DNA of 26,044 bases from an uncultured Rivibacter sp. GTDB lineage: Bacteria > Pseudomonadota > Gammaproteobacteria > Burkholderiales > Burkholderiaceae. The notes below the pieces were generated by a model that was not told where the DNA came from, searched no databases, and saw nothing but the letters and a program-made list of their open reading frames with translations. How positions within the stretch are numbered: position 1 is the stretch's first letter; each line of letters opens with the position of its first letter. A program made the position numbers and the translations under genes. The stretch lies in NCBI GenBank assembly GCA_946481025.1, contig CAMLNA010000054.1, positions 1-26,044 on the forward strand. Reading direction: 5' to 3'. Shown here one piece after another: positions 19,677-26,044 of this stretch.

Positions 19677-20459
19677 TCAGCGCCGAAAAGGCCACCACGA
19701 GCGGGTCGGCGACGTGGTACCCAGCGCGCGCGCGAGGACCACGGCAATATTATCCTTTCCGCCCGCGTCATTGGCGGCGGCCACCAGCGCGGCGCCCGCT
19801 TCCGGCAATGAGTCGTGCAGACGCAACACGGAAGCGATGCGCTCGTCGTCGAGCATGTCCGACAGCCCGTCGGAGCACATGAGGAACATGTCGCCGGGCA
19901 GCACGTCGTGCAGGTGGGTCTCCAGCAGCACGGTGTCCTCGACACCGACCGCCCGCGTCACGAGGTTCTTGTTGGCCGAGAACGCCGCCTGCTCCGGCGT
20001 GATGAGCCCGGCATCGATCTGCTCCTGCAGCAGCGAATGGTCGCGCGTGATCTGCTGCAGCTTGCCCTGGCGCCACCGGTAGCCGCGCGAGTCGCCGATG
20101 TGCCCCATCAGCAGCCGCCCCTCGCGGAACACGGCGGCCACCAGCGTGGTGCCCATGCCGGCGTATTGCGGGTTGGAGTTGGCTGCGTTGAAGATGGCGC
20201 GGTTGGCGTTGTCCACGCAGATGTCCATCGCACGGCGCACGTCGGTGTCGGTGGCATTGATGGATGCTTCGGTGAGCCAGCGGCCGAGTTCCGACTTGAT
20301 GAAGGCGGTGGCCATGCCGCTGGCCACCTCGCCGGCGTTGTAGCCGCCCATGCCGTCGGCCAGCACCGCCAGCCCGGCCTGCTCGTCCACGGCGACAGAG
20401 TCCTCGTTGTTGGTGCGCGCACGACCCGTGTCGGTCACGCTGAAGAACTCGAAACTCAT
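19677..20459 (-). CDS. PP2C-type Ser/Thr protein phosphatase (Stp1/PppA-like)
   Basis: A 260-residue metal-dependent phosphatase of the bacterial Stp1/PrpC/PppA group, cytoplasmic, with no membrane segment. The metal and phosphate motifs are complete: TDTGRARTNNEDS near the start (Arg and Asn-Glu-Asp), VLADGMGGYNAGEVAS, GHIGDSRGYRW, TRDHSLLQEQIDAG, MCSDGLSDML and AGGKDNIAVVLA. It is expected to reverse phosphorylation by the kinase coded immediately upstream (24 bp between stop and start). ATG 20459 gives the usual family N-terminus MSFEFFSVTDTG; a TTG four codons upstream is possible. About 100 bp separate it from the FHA gene. Confidence 0.95.
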   Translation of the reverse strand: MSFEFFSVTDTGRARTNNEDSVAVDEQAGLAVLADGMGGYNAGEVASGMATAFIKSELGRWLTEASINATDTDVRRAMDICVDNANRAIFNAANSNPQYAGMGTTLVAAVFREGRLLMGHIGDSRGYRWRQGKLQQITRDHSLLQEQIDAGLITPEQAAFSANKNLVTRAVGVEDTVLLETHLHDVLPGDMFLMCSDGLSDMLDDERIASVLRLHDSLPEAGAALVAAANDAGGKDNIAVVLARALGTTSPTRSWWPFRR

Positions 20460-20483
20460 GGATGGCGACAAGGTAAGCAGACG

Positions 20484-23150
20484 TTAGCGTGGGGCATTTT
20501 GCACTGGATCGGCCGAGGCCCCCCCCTCCAAATCAGTGCGCGTGGGCAGTTTCAATGTGGGCTCCATTCCGCTAGGCGCGACCGGTTGCGTGAGTTCTTC
20601 CGCAGGCCTGGGCAGCGGCGCGGTGCGTTGCGAGTCGAGCGTCGTCGCCACGGCCCGCAGGTCGGCGGCGAACTGCCTGCCGTCGCCGTAGCGCATCTCG
20701 GGCCGCTTCTCGAGCGCCAGCGCCACCACGTTCGCCAGCGCCTCGGGCAGCTCGGGCTTGATGGTGCGGATGTCCGGTGCCGGCTCGTTGGCGATGGCGT
20801 ACATCAGGGCAGCCATCGAGTCACCCCGGAAGGGCAGGCGGCCGCACAGCAACTGGAACAGCGTGACGCCCAGCGAATACAGATCGCTGCGGCCGTCGAT
20901 GCGCCGCCCGGACATCTGCTCGGGCGACATGAACGACGGCGTGCCGAGCACGACGCCGGTCTTGGTCTTGCTCGAGTCGGTGATGCGCGCAATGCCGAAG
21001 TCGGTGACCTTCACCGTGTCGGCGCCGATATCGACCATGATGTTCGACGGCTTGATGTCGCGGTGCGCCACGCCCTGGCTGTGCGCGTAGGCCAGCGCGT
21101 CGGCCACGCGCGCGATGATGCGCAGCGCCACCGGCACGGGCAGCAGCCGTGCGGGGTTGCTGTAGGCGGACAGGTCGTGCCCCTTCAGGAACTCCATCGC
21201 GATGTAGGCGAGGTCGTGCTCCTCGCCGGCGTCGAAGATGGTGACGATGTCCGGGTGCTGCAGCCGGCCGGCGGTTTCGGCCTCGCGGAAGAAGCGCGCC
21301 CGCGCGTCCTTCAGTTCGGCGCCTTCGAACTCCTGGCCGAGCGCCATGGTCTTGATGGCCACCAGCCGGCCGATCTTGGGATCGCGTCCGAGGTACACCG
21401 CCCCCATGGCTCCACGGCCGATTTCCTTCTCGACGCGGTAGCGTCCCAACATTGGTTTTTCCACTTCGCCATCCGCCTTGAGCGTGGGGGGGACGGCCGG
21501 GCCGCCCGCCCCCGAGCCGATGATCATGCTGTCCGACAGATTTTTGGCCCGCTTGAGCTTGGTCTTCAAGTCCTTGTAGCCCTCGTCGAACCCGGCCATG
21601 TGTTCGTAGATGGCCTGCGCCTTGTTGAACTGGCGCTTGCGCTCGAAATCGAGCGCCAGGTTGTAGAGGTTGTCCATCAGCTCCGGGCCGTGGCGCGCAT
21701 CCATCGGGACGCGGCGGAACTTGTCCCAGGCCATGTCGAGCTGGCCTTGGCCCTGCAGCGCCAAGCCCAGCATGCGAAAGGACTCGGCGGAGCGTGCATC
21801 GGCCTCTTCCTTGCCGGCTTCGGTGATGAGGAAGCGCCGCGTCGTGAGGGCCAGGTGGCCCATCACCAGCACCACCACCGGCAGCACCGCCTGCACCCAG
21901 ACCGAAGTCTGCGTCAGCAGCCCGTAGCCGAGGACGAGCAGGGTGGCGGCCACCAGCAGCGACACGGCAGCCCCCACCGGTGCCGACAGGCGCGGCAGCA
22001 CCAGCAGCAGGTAGGCGGCCACCGCCACCACGGCGCCCACAGAAAAGGCCAGCGCCCAGGCCGGCTGGGTGACGAAATGCTGCGCGAGCAGGCTGGAGCT
22101 CACGTGGGCCAGCGCCTCGACACTCGGCATGGCCGGAGACACCGGCGTGGGCAGCAGCGAGCCGACCCCTGCCGCCGTGGCGCCGATGAGCACCAGCTTG
22201 CCTGCGTACTTGGCCGCCGGCACCGTGCCCGCCAGCACGTCGTGAAAGGAGTCGCCGGCAAACGGCGGGCGGCCTTCGCGGCTGGCGTAGAAATGCGGCC
22301 GCATCACCGCCGCACCATCGGTGGTGACGTGCAGGCGGCCGAGCTGCACCGAATCGTCGTCCGTGTTCAGGCGGATTTCGGGCACCCTGAGATTGATCTG
22401 CCGCGTCACTGCGGCCAGCGGCAGCGAGGGCAGCGCACGGCCATCGTGGCTGAGCAGCAAGGCCTGGCTGCGCACCGTGCCGTCGGCGTCGGGAATGAAA
22501 TTCGAATGACCGATCGCGGCGGCGCCGCGGGCGAGCGCCGGCAGCGGCCAGGCCGCCGCGGACGTGGCCGGCAGCACGCCGCCCGGGTCCTCGAGCGTGG
22601 AGGGCAGCACTTCGGCGGGCACGCTGCCGTCGGGGCGGCCCAGCGGCAGGCCCGGCACCAGCTGCGCTGCCAGCACCGTGCGGCCGCTGGCAGCGACGCT
22701 GCGCGCCAGCTGGCCGTCGGTGTCGAGTGCGGCCTCGGCCTCCCTGAAGGCCTGCGCCAGCGTCGCATTGGGCGCGAGCTCCGGATCGGCGGCCACCGCC
22801 TGCGCGATGCGCCGCAGCTGATCGAGGCCGCGATCGGTCTGCGGTTCGAAGAAGAAGGCCGTATGGACGATGGTCTTGGCGCCGCCGGCCGCGAGCTGGT
22901 CGATCAGGCGGGCATGCACGTCGCGCGGCCAGGGCCAGCGGCCGATCCTGGCGATGCTGGCGTCGTCGATCGCGATGATGGCCACGTCGGCCGACGGCAC
23001 GCGGGTGCTCGACGCCACGCCGAAGTCGTAGAAGCGGCGCTCCAGCCCGGAGATGGCATCGGTAAGGGCATGCAACACCAACACGAACGCCACGACGGCG
23101 AGGCCGAGGAACCAGTCGCTTTTCCAGACCGCGGCGCGCATCCGTCCCAT
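20484..23150 (-). CDS. CHASE2-sensor Ser/Thr protein kinase
   Basis: An 888-residue membrane receptor kinase. After a first helix (about 12-30, LGLAVVAFVLVLHAL) there is a periplasmic CHASE2 domain (about 35-375; FYDFGVASST, DVAIIAIDDASIARIGRWPWPRD, the KLVLIGATAAGVG motif). Three further helices lie at about 385-455. Then comes a cytoplasmic TPR-like linker (LGLALQGQGQLDMAWDKF, YNLALDFERKRQFNKAQAIYEHM). The Hanks-type kinase domain spans about 570-835, with GRGAMGAVYLG, Lys600 in AIKTM, HRDIKPSN with Asp698, DFGIA and SPEQM. A short Pro-rich tail follows. The start ATG 23150 places the first helix well; a longer frame to 23219 is unlikely. The phosphatase and FHA genes follow, making a probable operon. 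The sensed signal is unknown. Confidence 0.94.
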   Translation of the reverse strand: MGRMRAAVWKSDWFLGLAVVAFVLVLHALTDAISGLERRFYDFGVASSTRVPSADVAIIAIDDASIARIGRWPWPRDVHARLIDQLAAGGAKTIVHTAFFFEPQTDRGLDQLRRIAQAVAADPELAPNATLAQAFREAEAALDTDGQLARSVAASGRTVLAAQLVPGLPLGRPDGSVPAEVLPSTLEDPGGVLPATSAAAWPLPALARGAAAIGHSNFIPDADGTVRSQALLLSHDGRALPSLPLAAVTRQINLRVPEIRLNTDDDSVQLGRLHVTTDGAAVMRPHFYASREGRPPFAGDSFHDVLAGTVPAAKYAGKLVLIGATAAGVGSLLPTPVSPAMPSVEALAHVSSSLLAQHFVTQPAWALAFSVGAVVAVAAYLLLVLPRLSAPVGAAVSLLVAATLLVLGYGLLTQTSVWVQAVLPVVVLVMGHLALTTRRFLITEAGKEEADARSAESFRMLGLALQGQGQLDMAWDKFRRVPMDARHGPELMDNLYNLALDFERKRQFNKAQAIYEHMAGFDEGYKDLKTKLKRAKNLSDSMIIGSGAGGPAVPPTLKADGEVEKPMLGRYRVEKEIGRGAMGAVYLGRDPKIGRLVAIKTMALGQEFEGAELKDARARFFREAETAGRLQHPDIVTIFDAGEEHDLAYIAMEFLKGHDLSAYSNPARLLPVPVALRIIARVADALAYAHSQGVAHRDIKPSNIMVDIGADTVKVTDFGIARITDSSKTKTGVVLGTPSFMSPEQMSGRRIDGRSDLYSLGVTLFQLLCGRLPFRGDSMAALMYAIANEPAPDIRTIKPELPEALANVVALALEKRPEMRYGDGRQFAADLRAVATTLDSQRTAPLPRPAEELTQPVAPSGMEPTLKLPTRTDLEGGASADPVQNAPR

Positions 23151-23215
23151 GTGCGATTCGTGCGTTGAGTGAGCGTGGGACGTTATCACAGGGCTTGCGC
23201 CTGCATGTCCCAAAG

Positions 23216-23245
23216 ACACAGGGGCTGCCGAAGCAGCCCCTGTGT
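23216..23245 (-). terminator. Intrinsic terminator after the TerC gene
   Basis: Perfect 13-bp stem ACACAGGGGCTGC / GCAGCCCCTGTGT with a UUCG tetraloop on the minus strand, 26 bp after the TerC stop; the following CTTTG is a modest U-tract. It isolates the TerC message from the kinase cluster. Confidence 0.8.
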
Positions 23246-23271
23246 GTGCGCATGCGGCCGTGCCGCGCCGC

Positions 23272-24015
23272 TCAGGCCTCGGCTTCGGCCGCCTTCTTGC
23301 CGCGAGCCGCGAGCTTGCCGATGGCCAGCACCAGCAGCGCCCCGGCGATGCCCGCGCCGTAGCGCACGCTGGCGATCACCTCGGGCGCCGCACCGGCCTT
23401 CTCGGCCGGCACCGTGGGCAGGTAGGGCAGCACGGCCGGGTCGCTCACGGCCATGGTGCCGGCGATCCAGCCCAGCAGCATGCCGCCCAGCGTGATGATG
23501 AAGGGGTAGCGGTCCATCAGCTTGATCACCAGCTGGCTGCCCCACACGATGATCGGGATGGACACCAGCAGGCCGAAGATCACCAGCGGCATCTGGTGGT
23601 CGCCGCCCGCGCCCTCGGCCGCGCCGGCGATGGCGATCACGTTGTCCAGGCTCATCACGAAGTCGGCCACGATGACCGTCTTGACCGCAGCCCACAGCTT
23701 GTCGCTGGCCTGGATGTTGGCGTGTTCGTCTTCGTCCTCGGGCAGCAGCAGCTTGATGCCGATCCAGATGAGCAGCGCCGCGCCCACCAGCTTGAGGAAG
23801 GAGATCTTCAGCAGCGTGAGCGCGAAGAAGATCAGGATCACCCGCAGGATGATGGCGCCGGCGGTGCCCCACAGGATGCCCTGGGTGCGCTGCCTGGCCG
23901 GCAGCTTGCGGCAGGCCAGCGCGATGACCACCGCGTTGTCGCCGCCCAGCAGGATGTCGATCATGATGATCTGGCCGACCGCGAGCCAGAACTCGGGCGT
24001 CATGAACTGCTCCAT
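23272..24015 (-). CDS. TerC family integral membrane protein (YjbE/YkoY-like)
   Basis: A 247-residue inner-membrane protein with about seven helices. The two diagnostic acidic membrane motifs are present: LLGGDNAVVIALA near the start and MSLDNVIAIAGAAEG in the middle, with an acidic loop (LPEDEDEH) and a His-containing loop between. Family members (TerC, Alx/MntX, YkoY, YceF) are linked to export of manganese or other metals and to metallation of secreted enzymes, so a metal-ion role is likely though not shown here. The start ATG 24015 has GAGGA at good spacing; an in-frame ATG four codons later exists. Its leader carries a hairpin with a T-tract and a long palindrome. Confidence 0.92.
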   Translation of the reverse strand: MEQFMTPEFWLAVGQIIMIDILLGGDNAVVIALACRKLPARQRTQGILWGTAGAIILRVILIFFALTLLKISFLKLVGAALLIWIGIKLLLPEDEDEHANIQASDKLWAAVKTVIVADFVMSLDNVIAIAGAAEGAGGDHQMPLVIFGLLVSIPIIVWGSQLVIKLMDRYPFIITLGGMLLGWIAGTMAVSDPAVLPYLPTVPAEKAGAAPEVIASVRYGAGIAGALLVLAIGKLAARGKKAAEAEA

Positions 24016-24035
24016 GGCAGGTCCTCGCTTGAATG

Positions 24036-24056
24036 AAAAGCCGGCGTGGCGCCGGC
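24036..24056 (-). promoter_or_regulatory. Terminator-like hairpin in the TerC leader
   Basis: On the minus strand GCCGGCG-CCA-CGCCGGC is followed by TTTT, 20 bp upstream of the TerC start and just before its ribosome-binding site. The location suggests attenuation or translational control, not simple end-of-gene termination. I found no known riboswitch consensus around it. Confidence 0.5.
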
Positions 24057-24109
24057 AGGGTTGTATCTCGGATCCCGCTGGAGTTTAGGCGGGCTTTGCG
24101 ACGGGGTCG

Positions 24110-24127
24110 GTGCGTAGGACTACGCAC
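24110..24127. promoter_or_regulatory. 18-bp palindrome between sucD and the TerC gene
   Basis: GTGCGTAG-GA-CTACGCAC is a perfect 8+8 palindrome with a 2-bp centre, too tight for a good RNA loop and typical in size for a dimeric repressor operator. It is 95 bp upstream of the TerC start. Which regulator binds, if any, is unknown. Confidence 0.45.
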
Positions 24128-24139
24128 GCCGGACAAGCA

Positions 24140-24164
24140 CAAAGCCGCCCGGCGGGCGGCTTTG
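24140..24164 (-). terminator. Intrinsic terminator of sucCD
   Basis: Perfect 11-bp stem CAAAGCCGCCC / GGGCGGCTTTG with a 3-nt loop, 24 bp after the sucD stop. The minus-strand continuation TGCTTGTCC gives a weak U-tract with TTT inside the stem. Confidence 0.8.
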
Positions 24165-24188
24165 TCGTCGGGCTGGCGGGCGGGCCGC

Positions 24189-25088
24189 TCAGGCGCCGAT
24201 GGCCTTCTTGAGCAGGCGGCCCATCTCGGACGGATTGCGCGTCACGGTGAAGCCGCACTCTTCCATGATGGCGAGCTTGGCATCGGCCGTGTCGGCGCCG
24301 CCGGAGATCAGCGCGCCGGCGTGGCCCATGCGCTTGCCCGGAGGGGCGGTGACGCCGGCGATGAAGCCGACGATGGGCTTCTTCATGTTGGCCTTGCACC
24401 AGCGGGCGGCTTCGGCTTCATCGGGCCCGCCGATCTCGCCGATCATGATGACCGCGTCGGTCTCCGGGTCGTCGTTGAACATCTGCATCACGTCGATGTG
24501 CTTCAACCCGTTGATCGGGTCGCCGCCGATGCCCACGGCGCTCGACTGGCCCAGGCCCAGCTCGGTGAGCTGCGCCACGGCTTCATAGGTGAGCGTGCCG
24601 GAGCGCGAGACGACGCCGATGCGGCCCTTGCGATGGATGTGGCCCGGCATGATGCCGATCTTGATTTCGTCGGGCGTGATGAGGCCGGGGCAGTTGGGGC
24701 CCAGCAGCAGCGTCTTCTTGCCGCCCTTGGCTTCCTTGACCTTCATCTTGTTGCGCACTTCGAGCATGTCGCGGATGGGGATGCCTTCGGTGATGCACAC
24801 CACCAGGTCGAGGTCGGCCTCGACCGCCTCCCAGATGGCGGCCGCGGCGCCCGCGGGCGGCACGTAGATCACCGAGACGCCGGCGCCGGTCTGGGCCTTG
24901 GCTTCCTGCACCGTCGCGTAGATGGGAATGTCGGAGAACTTCTCGCCGGCCTTCTTGGGGTTCACGCCGGCGACGAAGGCGGCCTTGCCGTTGGCGTAGG
25001 CCTGGCAGCCCAGGGTGTGGAACTGGCCGGTCTTGCCGGTGATGCCCTGGGTGATGACCTTGGTGTCCTTGTTGATCAGGATGCTCAT
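24189..25088 (-). CDS. sucD: Succinate-CoA ligase (ADP/GDP-forming) subunit alpha
   Basis: SucD is the CoA-binding subunit of succinyl-CoA synthetase in the citric acid cycle, which conserves the thioester of succinyl-CoA as NTP. The 299 residues include the start [21 protein letters not shown], the CoA-binding segment with [14 protein letters not shown], the [11 protein letters not shown] stretch, [12 protein letters not shown], and the phospho-histidine loop [10 protein letters not shown] (His256 by codon count). The start has GGAAG at good spacing. It follows sucC by 21 bp on the same strand, and a terminator lies just downstream, so sucCD is the 3' end of its transcript. Confidence 0.97.
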   Translation of the reverse strand: MSILINKDTKVITQGITGKTGQFHTLGCQAYANGKAAFVAGVNPKKAGEKFSDIPIYATVQEAKAQTGAGVSVIYVPPAGAAAAIWEAVEADLDLVVCITEGIPIRDMLEVRNKMKVKEAKGGKKTLLLGPNCPGLITPDEIKIGIMPGHIHRKGRIGVVSRSGTLTYEAVAQLTELGLGQSSAVGIGGDPINGLKHIDVMQMFNDDPETDAVIMIGEIGGPDEAEAARWCKANMKKPIVGFIAGVTAPPGKRMGHAGALISGGADTADAKLAIMEECGFTVTRNPSEMGRLLKKAIGA

Positions 25089-25109
25089 GTTCGTTCTTCC
25101 TTCAGGGCA

Positions 25110-26044
25110 TTACTTGGCAGCAGCGACGACCTTCTGGGCCGCTTCTGCCATGGTGTCGGCGGAGATGATGGGCAGGCCGGACTCGGCGAGCATCTTCTTG
25201 CCCAGGTCTTCGTTGGTGCCCTTCATGCGCACCACGAGCGGCACCTTCAGGTTCACCGCCTTGCAGGCGGTGATCACGCCCTCGGCGATGGTGTCGCAGC
25301 GCATGATGCCGCCGAAGATGTTGACCAGGATCGCCTTGACGTTGTGGCTCTTCAGCATGATCTTGAAGGCTTCGGTGACCTTCTCGGCCGTAGCGCCGCC
25401 GCCCACGTCCAGGAAGTTGGCCGGCTCGCCGCCGAACAGCTTGATGGTGTCCATGGTGGCCATCGCGAGGCCGGCGCCGTTGACCAGGCAGCCGATGTTG
25501 CCGTCGAGCTGGATGTAGGCGAGGTCGAACTTGGAGGCTTCGATTTCAGCCGGGTCTTCCTCGTCGAGGTCGCGGTAGGCCACGATCTCGGGGTGGCGGA
25601 ACAGCGCGTTGGAATCGAAGTTGAACTTCGCGTCCAGCGCCTTGATGTTGCCGTTGCCTTCGAGGATCAGCGGGTTGATCTCGGCCAGCGAGGCGTCGGT
25701 GTCCATGTAGCACTGGTAGAGCTTCTTGAACACGTCGATGGCCTGCGCCTGCGAAGCGGCCGGCACGCCGATGCCGTCGGCCAGCTGCTTGCCCTGCGCG
25801 TCGGTCAGGCCGGCGGCCGGGTCGACGAACACCTTGATGATCTTCTCGGGCGTGGCGTGGGCCACTTCCTCGATGTCCATGCCGCCTTCGGAGCTGGCCA
25901 TGATGGCCACCTTCTGCGTGCCGCGGTCGGTGACGGCAGCGACGTAGTACTCCTTCTTGATGTCGGCGCCTTCCTCGATCAGCAGGCGACGCACCTTCTG
26001 GCCTTCGGGGCCGGTCTGGTGGGTCTTGAGCTGCATGCCGAGGA
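25110..26044 (-). CDS. sucC: Succinate-CoA ligase subunit beta (5' end outside window)
   Basis: SucC is the ATP-grasp nucleotide-binding subunit that pairs with SucD. The gene runs off the right edge; the visible 311 codons lack roughly the first 75 residues. The ATG at 26036 is internal, since the frame continues upstream (Leu-Gly before Met, as in the family's [14 protein letters not shown]). Landmarks are [23 protein letters not shown] (metal-binding Glu/Asn region), [37 protein letters not shown] and [11 protein letters not shown] near the end. The order sucC-sucD is the standard one. Confidence 0.97.
   Translation of the reverse strand, partial: LGMQLKTHQTGPEGQKVRRLLIEEGADIKKEYYVAAVTDRGTQKVAIMASSEGGMDIEEVAHATPEKIIKVFVDPAAGLTDAQGKQLADGIGVPAASQAQAIDVFKKLYQCYMDTDASLAEINPLILEGNGNIKALDAKFNFDSNALFRHPEIVAYRDLDEEDPAEIEASKFDLAYIQLDGNIGCLVNGAGLAMATMDTIKLFGGEPANFLDVGGGATAEKVTEAFKIMLKSHNVKAILVNIFGGIMRCDTIAEGVITACKAVNLKVPLVVRMKGTNEDLGKKMLAESGLPIISADTMAEAAQKVVAAAK

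Noticed and set aside
17876..23150. Type VI secretion regulatory module (PpkA/PppA/Fha)
   Set aside because: The kinase/phosphatase/FHA trio resembles it, but no structural type VI secretion gene is in the window and the kinase has a CHASE2 sensor, so I do not call it.
19815..23168. 1117-codon open frame on the plus strand across the phosphatase and kinase genes
   Set aside because: His/Arg/Gly-rich composition with no domain. It spans two well-supported genes and their gap, so it is a shadow frame.
24016..24188. yybP-ykoY manganese riboswitch upstream of the TerC-family gene
   Set aside because: Expected for some TerC relatives, but I could not see the conserved loop sequences of that class in the leader; only generic hairpins are present.

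Overview
The window is GC-rich DNA with densely packed genes and few intergenic spaces. Gene content points to a betaproteobacterium of the order Burkholderiales, probably the Leptothrix/Rubrivivax/Methylibium/Comamonadaceae side. The main clues are an H1-like lysine/alanine tail fused to a SWIB domain, a pilA-tfpZ-pglL pilin module, and sucCD beside a TerC-family gene and a pilin locus. This placement is inferred from gene content and recalled family distributions, not from a search.

Left part, plus strand: the 3' part of recQ (1-1007), a GNAT acetyltransferase, a general-stress PNPOx-like flavin protein, a small lipoprotein on the minus strand, then uvrA. After uvrA comes a compact run of three genes: a DsbA-fold 2-hydroxychromene-2-carboxylate isomerase-like protein with a TTG start, a dienelactone hydrolase and an exported amidohydrolase. 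A 942-residue GAF/PAS hybrid sensor kinase follows and ends at a strong hairpin terminator shared with the convergent H1/SWIB gene.

Middle part: a four-helix PF04020-type membrane protein (plus), a BepA-like M48 periplasmic protease (minus) and moaC (plus). Next is the pilin locus on the minus strand: pilA with a near-consensus sigma-54 promoter and an intrinsic terminator, a frameshifted second pilin remnant, the pilin accessory gene tfpZ and a PglL-type O-oligosaccharyltransferase. Together they look like a type IV pilin assembly and O-glycosylation unit.

Right part, all minus strand: a signalling cluster made of a CHASE2-sensor Ser/Thr kinase, a PP2C phosphatase, an FHA protein and a metallo-beta-lactamase-fold protein resembling class II cyclic-nucleotide phosphodiesterases. 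It is followed in the + direction by a TerC-family membrane protein, sucD and the 3' part of sucC, which runs off the right edge.

The parts most worth a second look are the broken pilin remnant whose stop overlaps the tfpZ start, the kinase/phosphatase/FHA/phosphodiesterase cluster next to the pilin promoter, and the structured leader of the TerC gene. I saw no CRISPR array, tRNA, rRNA, insertion sequence or phage module.
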